Shown: positions 31,080-43,504, counted from the first letter of the stretch. The stretch is DNA of 64,000 bases from Dromiciops gliroides (GCF_019393635.1 NC_057866.1:8729723-8793722), one strand, 5' to 3'. The notes: generated by a model not told the origin, from the sequence alone. Numbers and translations are program-made.

Positions 31080-32670
31080 GCACAGATCCCATGCTGAGTA
31101 TCCCAAGAAAATCAGGGATTCAGAATATGAGGTCTTCTCCCCTCAAAGAGCTTGCAGTCTAACTGGGGAGAGAATACCGGGACACAAAAGGATTTAGCAA
31201 ATATGCAACCACGTCCTCCAACAAGTTCAAACACTTCCACAGTTAAGAGGTGGGTGGCATCAATTGAGCAAAGCTTCCTAAAAGAGGCGGCCTTGGAGAT
31301 GGGTTCCAAAGGAGGAAGAGATGGTCAGTTAGTGGATCAGGGCAGAGAAAGGACTTTCTGGGCTGGGGAAATGGTACATGTGCAAAAGATGATAGGACCA
31401 CAAGCTGGAAATGCAGTCTAACTCCCTTGTTTTCAGATGAGGCCCGGACAAGTAAGTGACTTGTACCAAAGCCATACAACCGAGTCCTCAGCCTCCAAAC
31501 CCCTTGCTTTTCCCATTACTCCCACCAGACACAAGTCACAGAGATAGGTTTGACTAGACACCCTTCCCATCCAAGCAGGGGGCAAGAATGAATCCAGCAT
31601 GTGTTAAATTCAAATAATCCTTCTAGGCCTAGTCGGTGCAGAAGTATAAAACATAGCTGGGCCCTTAAGAAGCCTATAGGCTAGGTGAAGGGGACAAGAC
31701 TGAGATGTTTTAAAGAATATGTGCATTTCTAAGGGTCAGACTGCACAGTGCCAAGACTTGGGGCTCTGGGAAACCCTAATAAGGCAATCAACGAGGTGGT
31801 TAAAGGAGCCTTCCTAGAGAAATGAGGAGAGTGACACACAAAGTGGCTAGTATGACATGAAAGTCCCTTCCCCACCCCACCCAGTAACTGAGGGAGAGGT
31901 GTGTGGGGGGAGTGTTAGAATAGTGTACGTGCTCTAAGACAATTGATATGTGGATTTCTTTGGCTGAGTTTCTTTTGTTTCCTCTTTCTTTTGAAATCTT
32001 TGTTATAAGACTTGGTTATTATTGGATAGGGGAACCAGGGAGGAATATATTCAGAAATGAAGACAATGTAAAAACAAAGGATTTCAGTACATATCCGATT
32101 TTAGAAGTGCATTATAGAAGTGATGGCCCTGTGGTTGGGGTACATGTGTGGTCTCGTGGCCAGTTCTGAGTTCCACATTTCAGGGAAGGACACGAGAAGC
32201 TGCATCCATGCTGAAGGAGGGTCACTAGGAAGGTGAGATGACTGGAGACCACACCATGAGCACTGGGCATGTTTATACAGCCTGGGAAGGAGGTGATCTG
32301 GGGTATGGGGATGTGGCCACTGTCCTTATGCAAAAGAGAGATCAGACTTGTTCAGAAATGGGGAGGGGGAGAAATAGAGCTTCAGACAGATAGACTGAGG
32401 CTGGATTTAGGAAGACTTTCCTACTGTTGTAAAGTAAACTGTTCTAAAGAACAGTGGGCTAGTTCAGGAGGTGGCAAAGGAAGGAGAAAAGAGAGGAGAG
32501 AAGGAGGGTACCACTATTGGAGGGTGGTTAGGTAACCACTTATCGGGCACGCTCTAGAGGAGGTGTCGTGGGCAGCCAGGGACAGGTGGGCACCGAGGCT
32601 GTGTCACTCAGGGTCCGTCAGGGACTAGGTCTGGATTCATTATATCACTGACTTCTTTCTTTGGCTTTGG
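31080..32670. other. Intergenic, old repeats only
   Basis: Diverged fragments such as an antisense MIR at about 31420-31490 and old-repeat pieces at about 31620-31690. No exon or full-length element is recognised. Confidence 0.4.
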
Positions 32671-32690
32671 GATGGTCTGGAGTAGATTTT

Positions 32691-32844
32691 TTTCTTTTTT
32701 TGTTTGTTTGTTTTTGCAGGCAATGAGGGTTAAGTGACTTGCCCAGAGTCACACAACCAGTGTCAAGTGTCTGAGGCCAGATTTGAACTCAGGTCCTCCT
32801 GAATCCAGGGCTGGTGCTTTATCCACTGTGCCACCTAGCTGCTC
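32691..32844 (-). repeat. tRNA-like SINE with 14-bp target duplication
   Basis: Antisense copy between perfect CTGGAGTAGATTTT repeats (32677-32690 and 32845-32858). Confidence 0.92.
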
Positions 32845-33779
32845 CTGGAGTAGATTTTAAATCTGGGCTGGGTGGGCAGCCCTGCATACTGGGCTTCCTG
32901 CTTCAACCAGATTTGGGTCAGTTAGAGAAATGAACTTTAAATGACACAAGATGTATTTTCCCAGAGGGAAATCCCTCTTCTCAAATATAAACCAAGACAC
33001 AGATACCAGGGCTCAAGAACGGCAGGAAATGAAATTAGGAAAATTCATGGCAGGCCACCCGAGGGAGCCGAGGAGATGGCCAAAGGGCTTAAATGCTGGT
33101 CACTCTGTGGGAGAACAAGAAAAATTAAAATTGGGTCATCTGCTCATTCTTTCATTTATTTATTCAACAATCTGGGCTTTGAGGACACAAAGAAAAAAAA
33201 AATCAAACACTCCCTGCTCTCAAGGAGCTTACAGTCTACTGAGGTAAGTGTATAGTAAGTACATACAGAACTGATACCAAATAATACTGGAAGTGGGGAA
33301 GGGATCAGGCGACACTGGGTATGAGCCTTGAAAGGAGTTAGAGATTCTAACGTGGAGGTGGGGGAGGGGGAGGAGGTAAAGGAAAGTGAATTCCAGTCTT
33401 AGGGAAAAGCCTATCCAAAGGTTTGGAGATGAGAGATGGCAGTATAGTGGTTCTGAGACTGAACTGAGGAGACCAGGTAATAATCCTGGTGGCCACACTA
33501 ACCAGTTGGCCCAGAGACCCTGGACAAGCCACTTTCCCACTTCTGGGCCTCAGTTTCCTTATCTGTACAGTGGGGATGTTTATACTTAGTTTATCAATTT
33601 TAAGGGGCTTGCTGCAGAAGCAGACCTCCCCACTCCATCTCAACCTTGGATGGCACAAGAGGACACCGGCTGAGATTTGTGGAGGAGGGACTGGGTTTGT
33701 GCAAGGAACCCCCTCCAGACTGCAAAGGCAGTAAACACTGGGCTGAGTTTCCTAGGGAAGCCGGGATGTCTCCAGTCTT

Positions 33780-33965
33780 TAAATAGGATCGTGTAATCCC
33801 GCCTCCGCGCCCTTGCTCACGCTCTTCCCGTGTCTTTCCTCCCCCTCTTCACCTGTCAAAGTCCTCCCCATCCTTCCCAGTCCACCTCCTCCATGAAACG
33901 TCCCAGAACCCCCGTCAGCCGAAACAACAGTCTTCCCCCAGAGTTCACGTGGCACCATGTTCAAA
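33780..33965 (-). repeat. L2-like fragment
   Basis: Contains CACCTGTCAAAGTCCTCCCC and CCACCTCCTCCATGAAACGTCCC, a typical L2 3'-region pattern. Orientation is uncertain. Confidence 0.45.
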
Positions 33966-34019
33966 CCTCTCTCTGATCTGTCAAGTTAGGTATTATAGCT
34001 ATTTCTGTTTGTGCTCAGG

Positions 34020-34200
34020 ATGAGAGGATCCAAAATCTAGAATTAGAAGGGACCTCAGAGGCCCCCTAGTGCAACCCCCTTCGTTTTACAGAGGAGGAAA
34101 CAGATCAAGAGGGGCTCAGTGACTTACCCAAGGTCACTCAGGCCTTAAGTGCAGAGTCAGGATTTGAATGTGGGTCTTTAAATCCATTATCTTAACACAA
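34020..34200 (-). repeat. MIR-like fragment
   Basis: Antisense pattern AGAAGGGACCTCAGAGGCCC, TTTTACAGAGGAGGAAACAG, GACTTACCCAAGGTCACTCA. Confidence 0.65.
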
Positions 34201-34315
34201 CTCCAAATCTGATGCCCTTTAAAATGTACCATTCTGGGAGTTCCATGAGGCAGGAGTTACGATTTGCCTGAGCTTTGCATCTCATCAGCATGCTTATTTG
34301 ACAAACAAAGATTCG

Positions 34316-34452
34316 TTTTGTTTGCTTGTTTGTTTGTTTTGTGAGGCAATGAGGGTTAAGTGACTTGCCCAGGGTCACACAGCTAGTAAGTGTCAAATAT
34401 TTGAGGCTGGACTTGAACTCAGGTCCTCCTGAATTCAGGGCTCATGCTTTCA
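34316..34452 (-). repeat. tRNA-like SINE, truncated at its 5' end
   Basis: Antisense copy with a TTTG-rich tail at left. The right end stops after CAGGGCTCATGCTTT, missing the usual CACCTAGCTGCC. Confidence 0.85.
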
Positions 34453-34695
34453 AAGATTCATTTTAATTCCATTCAACATTTATTGATACAGTGTCCTTTC
34501 AGGTCTAAGTGCTAAGCTGAGAACCACCTGATGCCTTTCTAAGATAATCTTGTGGTTTATTGACTCAGGAATTGGGGAAATTAACAATGTTAAACTTTGG
34601 ACTCAGAAATTTATCACTAATAGCTGAGCCCTTGGTCAAGTCACTGATCCCTCTCTGGGACTCAGTTTCCTCCTCTGTAAAATGGGGTGTTGGAC

Positions 34696-35155
34696 TGTAT
34701 GAGGAAATGGGGATTGGTCTCCTCTCAATTCAGATCTGTTTGAGGAAAAAGGTCTCTTTCTCCTTCTGCCTCCTCTGGCAAACAAAATCACATGGTTCAG
34801 GGAAACCCTGAGCTGGTTGCAATTGGGTCCGCTCCTGAGCTGTGTCCATATAAGGGAGGAATTGAAGAATTGTCCCTGTAACACCTCCCCCATTGGCTAA
34901 GAAATACTGTGTTCTGATTAGCTAGTTTTTGTGCATAGATTGTAACCCTTGAGTAATCAGACCAATGATGAAAAAGGGGAGGGTCCATTTGCATTAGGGA
35001 CTAGGGGATAAAATGGGTCTGTGAGCCTCCATTTTTGGTCACCCATCAGTTGCACACTGGGTGGCCCATTCTCTTGAGAATGACATTAAATGAGCCTTTG
35101 AAACATCACTACCGCTGAGTTCCTGAAAATTACTGTAGGAGTGATTTTCCTCACA
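34696..35155 (+). mobile_element. Solo LTR of an endogenous retrovirus (fossil)
   Basis: About 460 bp bounded by inverted TGTATGAGGAAA and TTTTCCTCACA ends. It splits an older MIR-like sequence (TTGGAC before, GACTGGATGACCTC after). Inside are CCAAT-like boxes, a GGATAAAA element and a leader-like segment ending ACCGCTGAGT. No internal viral genes flank it. It is younger than the MIR it interrupts. The subfamily is not certain; a gammaretrovirus-like/ERV1 type is my guess. Confidence 0.7.
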
Positions 35156-35849
35156 GACTGGATGACCTCTCAGGTCCCTTCTAAACTAAAATCCTTCAAA
35201 GCACAGCTGGGGTGCTGCCTCCTACAGGAAGCCCATCCTGGTCTCCAAATACTGCTCTCCCCTTGCTATTAACTTTCTCTTGAAATTCTGCCTCCACATT
35301 TACTTACCTTTAGCATGTCCTCCTAGAGGGAAGAGACTTTTTCACCTCTTGTCTTTCCAGTGTCCAGCACAATGTCTGGATCCTGGTGATTTCAACTGAA
35401 ATGAATTCATTTTCCATTCAATGGGCTGGGTGTGAAGTAGCTCTTACCTCAGTTGTTGTGGTTGCATAACTGCAGTTCCTAACTCCAGGATTCTCTAGAA
35501 TGTTCCCCTTCCTTGGAATATTTCCCAGCAAGGCCAGGGGGAATCCAAGATGTTCAAGAAGAGAGGCCTTGACTCTCTTTGTACGTCATGGATATACAAT
35601 GTTCATATTTTTTATATAAACATTGTATTAGTTCTGTTTGCTCTTTACAGCATCATTTCCTGAGGAGCCCATCTCCACAGAACCCTATCATAATAAAGAA
35701 AAGCTGTTGAGCAAAACCAGCAGCCCCAGTGACAGAAGACAGGGGGCAGTGTGAAAGCACACTGGATTTTAAATCAGAGTTTTCCATTCAAATCTCAGCT
35801 CTCTCACTTACTATCTATGTAGTCTTGGACAAGTCACTTAATTTATAAG

Positions 35850-35955
35850 CATTTATAAAGCACCTACTACGTGTCACAAACTGTGCTGGGCTCTAGGATA
35901 CAAAGATAAAAATGAAATTGTTCTTGCCTTCAAGGAGCTTATATTCTATCAGGGG
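35850..35955 (+). repeat. Old therian interspersed repeat fragment
   Basis: ATTTATAAAGCACCTACTACG to CAAGGAGCTTATATTCTATC, same family as at 4262. Confidence 0.6.
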
Positions 35956-35979
35956 AAACAACATGTATACATACAATTT

Positions 35980-36011
35980 ACATATATATATGTACATACA
36001 TATATATGTAT

Positions 36012-36045
<34 letters not shown>

Positions 36046-36046
36046 T
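35980..36046 (+). repeat. TA/CA compound microsatellite
   Basis: TATATATGTA blocks, about 9 CA units, then about 8 TA units. Confidence 0.88.
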
Positions 36047-36213
36047 TAGGGCAGGGAGGATCTAGCAGCTGGTTAGGGGAGAGATCAGTGAAGGCCTCAT
36101 GTAAGAGCTGAAATATGTGAAAGGAAAGGGTCAGATAGATGACCTGTCCAGTCCCTTCTGACTCTAAATCTATGATTCTAAAACAGTACAATCTGCACTG
36201 GTAGTTCCCTGCT

Positions 36214-36640
36214 GCTGACTGTTGTTGTTGAGTTGTTTCAATGGCGTTTGACTCTTCATGACATTTGAGGTTTTCTTGGCAAAGATACTGCAGTGGTTTG
36301 CCGTTGCTTTTTGTTTGTTTGTTTGTTTTTTAGTGAGGCAATTGGGGTTAAGTGACTTGCCCAGGGTCACACAGCTAGTAAGTATTAAGTGTCTGAGGCC
36401 GGATTTGAACACAGGTACTCCTGACTCCAGGGCCGGTGCTCTATTCACTGCACCACCTAGCTGCCCCAAGCCGTTGCCTTTTTTTGGCTCATTTTACAGA
36501 TGAGGAAACTGAGGCAAGCAGGGTGATGTGATTTGTCCAGGGTCACATAGCTAGTTAGTGTCTGAGGCTGTATTTGAACTCAGCTCTTCCTGACTCCAGG
36601 TCCTGCACTCTATCCATTGTACCACCTAGCTGCCCAAATC
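36214..36640 (-). repeat. Mar1-type CORE-SINE interrupted by a tRNA-like SINE
   Basis: The outer element spans GACTGTTGTTGTTGAGTTGT to CCACCTAGCTGCC. A second antisense SINE occupies 36308-36470, with the target CCGTTGC duplicated at 36301-36307 and 36471-36477. Confidence 0.88.
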
Positions 36641-36944
36641 ATAGCATACCAATACTGTCCATGGGGTAGTCTCCTACATCTCTTCTGAAAGAAGGGTGGT
36701 GTGTTTTGTCATCTGATATCCAAGTCCTAGAGTGGGCTTTACACCTCATCAGAGTTCATTTGTCTTTTAGTGTTGCTTTCATTTGCATTATTGTAGTCAA
36801 TATGTGTATTGTCCTCTTTCTTATGCTTTCTTTGTTCTGCATCTGTTCATATACGTCTTCCTGAGCTTTTCTGAATCCTTTATACTCCTCATTTCTGACA
36901 GTGCAATAATATCCAACTGCCCACATATAATACTTTGTTCAGCC

Positions 36945-37215
36945 CCAATTAATGAACCCACTTCCTTTGTTTCCTTCAACTGTCTGGAATGTTCTCTCTT
37001 CGTCTCCACCCCTTAGAATCCCTGACTTCTTTCAAGATTTTGTTCATATCCCACCTTCTGCAAGAAGCCTTTCCTCATCTTTCCATCGCTTTGTGCTTTC
37101 CCCACTAATGTTGTTTTCCATCTACTCTTATGTATTGTTTATGTGCCTATTTAGAATGTAAGTTCTCTGAGGGCAAGAACTATTTTTGTTTTACTTTGTA
37201 TCCCTAGCATTAGGC
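36945..37215 (+). repeat. L2 3' end
   Basis: Contains TGGAATGTTCTCTC, CAAGAAGCCTTTCC, AGAATGTAAGTTCTCTGAGG and TATCCCTAGCATTAGGCACAGG in the expected L2 order. Confidence 0.75.
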
Positions 37216-37234
37216 ACAGGTGGTGCTGGTCCTG

Positions 37235-37690
37235 GAGTCAGGAAGTTGTCGTTTAGCTGATTAGTCATTTGGGATTTTCTTGACAAAAATCCTACAGTGG
37301 TTTCCTTCTCCAGCTCATTTTACAGATGAGGAAACCGAGGCAAAGAGGATTAAGTGACTTGTCCTGGGTCACACAGCTATAAGTGTGTGAGCTTGGATTT
37401 GAACTCAGGTCCTCTTGACTCCAGAGCTGGCATTCTATCCACTGTGCCACCTAGCTGTTCCCAAGTCAGGAAGATCTGAATTCAAATTTGACTTCAAATA
37501 TTTACTAGCTATGTGACCGAGGGGAAGTCACTTAACCTTTATCTCCTTCAGTTTCCTCATTTGTAAAAATGGGAATAACAATAGCACCTACCTCCCAACA
37601 TTGCTGTGAAGATAAAATGAGATAATATTTGTAAAGTGCTTTACCAACATTAAAGCACTATGTAATTCTAGATACTGTTGTTGTTGTTGT
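37235..37690. repeat. Mar1-type SINE (antisense) followed by MIR (sense)
   Basis: An antisense Mar1-like element lies at about 37240-37460. A sense MIR-like element follows at about 37465-37680 (TAGCTATGTGACCGAGG..., GTGAAGATAAAATGAGATAA). Confidence 0.75.
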
Positions 37691-37989
37691 CTGCCACAGA
37701 ATACATGCTTCATAGATGCTTATTGATCAACCCCCCAAAATGGTGAGGTGAACATTCATGTATTGATGGGGCCTTTCCCTCAGTCCTTGACATAGATTAT
37801 ATGCCCAGCAGTAAGATCTCTGGGTTAAGAGTTATAAAGTTTGGTGACTCAACTTCCATAGCTCTCAGAGATGATTAACCACTGAGCAATTGGTCCATTC
37901 AAAAATGCCCAAAATGGCATGTGTAAGTCACAGTCCTTCCTTTGATTTGCTCATCTTAGTTCTCCCCTACCACCACTAGGCCCAGATCC

Positions 37990-40440
37990 CTTTTGTTTGT
38001 GATAAGAGCCCAACACACCCACATACAGGTTCCAGGGCCTCAGCTTGGCAAGCTCTATCCAAAATGGCAGCAGCTCTGGAATGGCCTGGATTTTGGGGCT
38101 CTTTTCTCTTCAAGATGTCTGATGTCAGGAAATATCCCTAACCACCCAGAGCTGCGAGCTGTCCAAAGCGAGATGAGCTGCCTTCAGGGTGGGAAGGGGA
38201 GGGCCCCCCCACATTGGAGGGCGCTAAGGAGGGGATGGATGACAAGTGATTGAAGATGGTAGAGATGACTCCATTTAAAATAAGGGCCGGTTGGCAGCTA
38301 CCGAGGCCCCTTCCAGCTCCAGCTAGCTTTGGGGATCCTCTGAACGCATTTTTTCTTCTAAACAGTATAGGGGAGTAGCAGCCCACTGTGATCTGTCTGG
38401 TTTGCTGTTCGAAGCAAACAAGCAAGGGCTCTAGGGGCGTGTGGTGGGGGGGTGGGGGGAGGACAGAATCTCAGGAGCTCCCCTTCCCTTTCTTCTCTTC
38501 CCCTCTCAGTGCCCCAGGTTCCTTGATTACACAACAGAAGTGATCATGATTGTATTCCCTGCTTCTCAGAGCTCCTATGAAGAAAATGCTTGGGAAGCCT
38601 CAGATCATTATAGACATACTGCCATCACTGATGATCCCTAGCATCTAGCTTAGAATAGCAGCCCAGGCCAGGCCCTGTTGGAGATATCTGTGTTAGGGTA
38701 AAGGGGAGACCAACAGAGAGGGGCATGACAGTGATGGCATCTGTGTGGTAGGTGGAGGACACTGCCCTTCTTTGACCCAATGACCCTGAGCACTGCCACA
38801 TAGTGGAGGAAGTTCCCTATCTAGATAAAAATGCCATGGGCAAACAAAGCTTCAGGGGCCAAGGCTAGTTATAATTGACTTCAGAGGTTCTTCACTCTCC
38901 CATCCACGATCTACTAAAGTAGTTTGTGGCTCCGTGTCATAGCCTTTCTCATCTCCAAGATGGCCTGAATCCAACATCCCTTGCCCCTGCCCCCCACCAC
39001 ACCTATTGACCTCTTGTTCCCATACTGATTAAGCACAAAGACCATGGACAGATTATACAAGACATACCTGAACTAAATCTAATTCAATTTAAGAAGCATT
39101 TGCTAAGCACCTATTGTGTGCCAGATCCTGCCCTGGGTACTGGGCACACAAAACCCCGAAATAACAGGCCCTGCCCTCACGAAGCTGATGGGGGGGGGCG
39201 GCGTGGGGGGGGTGGGGGGGTTGGGGGGTGGTTAGAGGGGAAGTGATGTGCACAGAGTGAGAGCTGTATGGGCCCTGCCAGTCCATTGAGACTAACTTCC
39301 AAACTAATGCTTATATAAGCAGGAGTGTGGGGGGAAAAGATCTGAACTCACACCCTCTGGGTCTAGAACCAGAGTTCATTCCAGTGTTTGAAATAAGGAT
39401 GGGTTTCTTGGGTAGGGATGCTTCACAGCAATGTTTGTCCTTCAGGTACAGCATAGATCTTTGAAGCAGGCGAGGCTCCTTCCTACCCTGATTCTGGGAT
39501 CATGCAGGTTAGGGGCTAACAGACAGGAGTGGAGGAAAGGGCCAGCAGGTTGTTCTGGGAAAAGCAGAAAGGGATCATGGGAACTCTCCAGAGAAGACAT
39601 CTTTGCTGAGCCTTTTAGGGAAGGGAAGTCTTCAGGAAGTCAGAGATTGTAGCAGTTGTGTTGGAAGAGCCCTAGAGGCAATTCTGCTCAGGGCCCTTTT
39701 CTCTCTAGAGAGGTCCAGCTGTACTTCCTTCATCTATCTCTCTACTCCAGGGGACCTTCCTTCTTGTGACCTGGATACCTTGGGCAGTGAGTCTCATGAA
39801 ACCTAGAAATTCCTTTGCAGCATACTGTTTTTAAATGCATAATATGTAACTTTAGGTCCTAGGCAACTGACTGGCACAAAGATTAGAGTGCTGGACCTAT
39901 AGTCAAATCCATTCATCTACATGCATATAGTCAAAGATGCATTCAAAGCCAGGCTCAGACATGTACTAGCTGTGTGAACCTGGGTTTCCATCTGCAAAAT
40001 GGGGACAATAAATAGTATCTACCTCTCAGGGTTATGGTGAGGAGACAATATTTGTAAAGTGCTTTGCAAACCTTTAAGCACTATATAAGTGCTAGCTCTA
40101 AAAGAAAACGCATGGAATTACAAAGGAAGCAAATTCTGTTGTGATACAGTTACTAAATATTTAAAGAAACAAGCTCACAGACCCCAGACCAGAAGCTCCT
40201 GCCTGAGGGCAGCAGAAGGAACCCTGAAATGGAACCAGTAGATCTGGCTTCCAGGCCTGGCTCTTGCCCTTACTACATTGGGCCAGTCACATGCCTTCTC
40301 TGAACCTCGGTTTCCCTCTCTGTAAAAATGGGGATGCCCACAGCCAGCCACTCATCATGTGGATCTTTTCAAGGCTAGTGTGAGGCTCAAAGGTGCCACA
40401 GGAGAGCAAAGATTTCATTACCCCAAATAGTTGGGAATCA
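37990..40440. other. Intergenic with few full repeats
   Basis: An old therian repeat lies at about 39080-39190, a strongly G-rich tract at 39187-39232, and a MIR-like block at about 39870-40100. No exon is recognised. Confidence 0.45.
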
Positions 40441-40462
40441 GAGACTACTAAGACATTATGGG

Positions 40463-40612
40463 CGGGGCAGCTAGGTGGCGCAGTGGATAGAGCACCGGCC
40501 CTGGAGTCAGGAGTACCTGGGTTCAAATCTGGCCTCAGACACTTAACACTTACTAGCTGTGTGACCCTGGGCAAGTCACTTGACCCCAATTGCCTCACAA
40601 AAAAAAAAAAAA
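40463..40612 (+). repeat. tRNA-like SINE, young copy
   Basis: Close to consensus with a 17-bp A tail, between perfect AAGACATTATGGG repeats (40450-40462 and 40613-40625). Confidence 0.94.
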
Positions 40613-41109
40613 AAGACATTATGGGGTCTCACCCCAGAGCTGTCCAGATGTGGCACCGGGAGATCATTAGGGAGAAAACCAGTGATAACAATAACTCCAG
40701 AATCTACAGTGCTTTAGTTAAGAGTGGAAGAGCACTCCCCTCAACCCTGTTAGTGTCTTCCATTTACAGGAAATGAAAGCAAGGCTCATGAGGAGGGGAT
40801 CTAAACCCTCCTGTCTTGACTCCACGGCCACTACTCTTACAGCATCTTGACAGGTGGTGTAGCTGGAAGGTGCCTTAGCCTTCTCAGCACCAGTGAAAAG
40901 ACTTCGAAGGTGCTAATTCTGCCTCTGTGTTCAAGGCCTTGAACAAGTCAGTCCTTTTCCTTCTCTGAGTCCCCATTTCTACATGTGTAAAATGAGGGGG
41001 ACTGGACTGGTGGTCTCCAAAATCCCTTCAAGCTCTAAATACATGAGCCTAGGAAGCTCCAGAAAGACTCCTGAAACAGGGGCTCTAGAAAAGATCACTG
41101 GGTTCTAGG

Positions 41110-41745
41110 TTGTGCTAGAGCGTCAGCAGGGTGAATGGGGGTCCTTCAGGTGAGGGGCTTGGCAGGGGGAAGCCCTTCTGGTCACCCCCGGAGGAAGATA
41201 GGGGGCAGCAAGGGGCGTGAGCAGCTGGGCCCAGGGTTCTCTCCTCACCTGCTGGAGCGCTTGGGCTTCGTCCACAAGAAGATCTCCAAGCGCACTTATG
41301 TTCCTCTTCGGGTTCCTTAAGTGCCTCGGGAGCTAAGTACCTGGGGGGCCTCCGGCTGGGGAGGGGGCTGCGCAAGGAGCGGGGCGCTTGCCTCCCGCAG
41401 GAGGGTGCCCAAGCTCGCTAGCGCTCCTCTCCAGTTTCCTTGCATGGCCAAGGCCCCAGAGCCAGAGAGGGCGGGGGAGCCGAGATGCCCGTTGTCTTTA
41501 AAAGGCGGCAGCCGCGGCGCGCTCGGCGGCTGGGCAGAGACTTCGCTTCCAAAATAGGCAAGAGCTGGGAGTCCGCGCGCCCGCGGGAGGAGGGAGAGGG
41601 GAGGGAGGAGCGTGACGTCACTGGGACCCCCCTCCCCCGCCCTCTGTGATCCAGGAGGGGAGGAGAATGGAGCGGAGGGCGGGCGCCGCAGAGAAAGGGG
41701 GGAGGCACAAACCCTGGGAGAGACCGGAGAACAGGCAGCCCGGAA
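41110..41745. promoter_or_regulatory. Orphan CpG island with perfect CRE
   Basis: A GC- and CpG-dense block is surrounded by AT-richer repeat DNA. It carries the palindromic CRE TGACGTCA at 41613-41620, GC-rich boxes, and a TTTAAAAGG element at about 41497-41505 that reads CCTTTTAAA on the minus strand, about 110 bp beyond the CRE. A textbook splice donor CAG|GTGAGG is on the minus strand at 41249/41248. The minus-strand order (CRE, TATA-like, exon, donor) resembles a promoter with a first exon. No protein family is recognised in any frame, and no gene is known to me at this position between NPAS4 and SLC29A2. It could be a noncoding-RNA promoter, a distal NPAS4 element or a lineage-specific first exon. 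Confidence 0.5.
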
Positions 41746-42607
41746 TGTCAGAGCTTAGGACATAGAACATGGAATGTCAGGGCAAAGAGGTACCTGAAGA
41801 CGTGGAGCTTGGAATGTCAGAGTTAGGAGAGAAGAGAAAACAGAATGTGGAATTCTAGGATTTAGAACGTGGACCTTTAGGACGCCAGAACTGGGAGGGA
41901 CGTTCGAGATCATCCAATCACCGCTTCCCCCATTTTAGAGATGAGAGTCACCTTTGAGCCTGATGCTCATGGAGGCCGACCACCGAGTCCGACTTTGCAA
42001 TAATACACACAACCTAGGCCGCTGAGGCCCAGAAGGAAGTGGGGGCTTGGTCAGGGCAAGTAAGTGGTGCCCCCCCCCCCCCCCTCGGGACTAGACTCCC
42101 AGCTCCCTCCCTCTCCCACTTCATCAAACCAGAAGGAAAGAAATCCCAGTGAATGAATAAGTCTCAACAGAGACTCGAGGCTCCTGCCTGAGCACTAGTC
42201 CAGAGAGCTTCGGGTTCTCAGTTCCTTTCCACTCTCTCTGGTCTCACAGCACTGGACTCACGTTGTGGGTCCAAGAATCATCTCTCTGTAGGTGATTCCC
42301 AGATTCCCAGACATCTAGCCCTTGTCTCTCCTGAGCTCTAATCCCACATTACTGCCTCTACCTATTGGATATTTCAAACCCAATATGCCGGTAGACATCT
42401 CAAACCTAACATGTCCAAAACATTTTTCAGATAAAACGCATTGTCCTGAGTGTGGGAGAGTTTTGGACACTTTACTGTGGAACTTGTGCCTCCCTCTTCT
42501 ATTTTTCAAGTTGATTTTTTGAACCCAAGTCTGAGACTTTACATTCATTCCTAACAAATTTCATTTTAACAGATTTGGCCCAACATTGTAGCCTGCCAAG
42601 ATCTTTT

Positions 42608-42850
42608 TGGATCCTGACTGTTGTTGTTCAGTTGTTTCAGACTCTTTGTGACCCCATTTGGGGTTTTCTTGGCAAAAATTCTGGAATGTTTTGGCATTCC
42701 CCTCTGCAGCTCATTTTTACAGATGAGGAAATTGAGGCAAATAGGGTGAAGTGGTTTGCCCAGGGTCACACAGCTAGTCCAGATCTGAACCCGGGAAGAT
42801 GAGTCTTCCTGACTCCAGGCCCAGCACTCTGTGTACTGTGGAGCCACTTT
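42608..42850 (-). repeat. Mar1-type CORE-SINE
   Basis: Antisense element from CTGACTGTTGTTGTTCAGTTG through TTTGGGGTTTTCTTGGC to CAGCACTCTGTGTACTGTGG. Confidence 0.8.
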
Positions 42851-43175
42851 GCTTCACACTGTTATCTAGAGACCACTAATCATCTCAGCTTTGTTATCTG
42901 AAATTTGATAAGCTTATGCTCTTATCCATAAAGGTCCTGAGGCACTCCACTAGAGACTTCTTTTCCAGTTGAATTTGAATCATTAATGTCTTCAACTTGA
43001 ATCTGTCTGTTTGCTGTTGTTTTGTCCTTCATTCTGGAAGAAGACCATGACATCCGGAAGTGATGTCATGACTTGCAGTGAATTGGATTTAAGTGAGGGA
43101 GGGCTATGCAAGGTCAGCAGCCTCATTGTCTTTTCCAGAGCCTTTGGATCCAGTGGAAAGATATATATCAGGATA

Positions 43176-43324
43176 GGCAGTTAGGTGGCACAGTGGATGA
43201 GGCACTGGCCCTGGATTCAGGAGGACCTGAGTTCAAATGTGGCCTCAGACACTTGACACTTACTGGCTGTGTGACCCTGGGCAGGTCACTTGACCCTCAT
43301 TGCCCTGCAAAAAAATAAATAAAT
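43176..43324 (+). repeat. tRNA-like SINE with 19-bp target duplication
   Basis: Flanked by AAAGATATATATCAGGATA (43157-43175) and AAAGATATACATCAGGATA (43325-43343), one mismatch. A second antisense SINE fragment follows at about 43365-43450. Confidence 0.92.
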
Positions 43325-43504
43325 AAAGATATACATCAGGATAATGGGAGATGGCTCTGTATGTTTGAGGCAATTGGGGTTAAGTGACTTGCCCAGAGTC
43401 ACATAGCTAGTAAATGTCTGAGATCAGATTTGAACCTGAACCTATTGATACATCCCTTTCATTGTCAAATATCCCACCTAATGAGCCATCCCTTGTAACA
43501 AATA

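Noticed and set aside
31948-32169. 73-codon + strand frame MWISLAEFLLFPLSFE...
   Set aside because: No known family, in a region with old repeat fragments and no splice or promoter context.
34846-34855. CArG box CCATATAAGG as an NPAS4 enhancer
   Set aside because: It lies inside a solo LTR, so it is likelier to be part of the old viral promoter than a conserved NPAS4 element.
40463-40612. tRNA gene-like sequence in the SINEs
   Set aside because: The tRNA-related head recurs in more than 20 dispersed copies with A tails and target duplications, so these are SINEs and not tRNA genes.
41135-41320. + strand frame ending LGFVHKKISKRTYVPLRVP in the orphan CpG island
   Set aside because: Looks protein-like but short, with no family I recognise. 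Kept only as part of the CpG-island finding.
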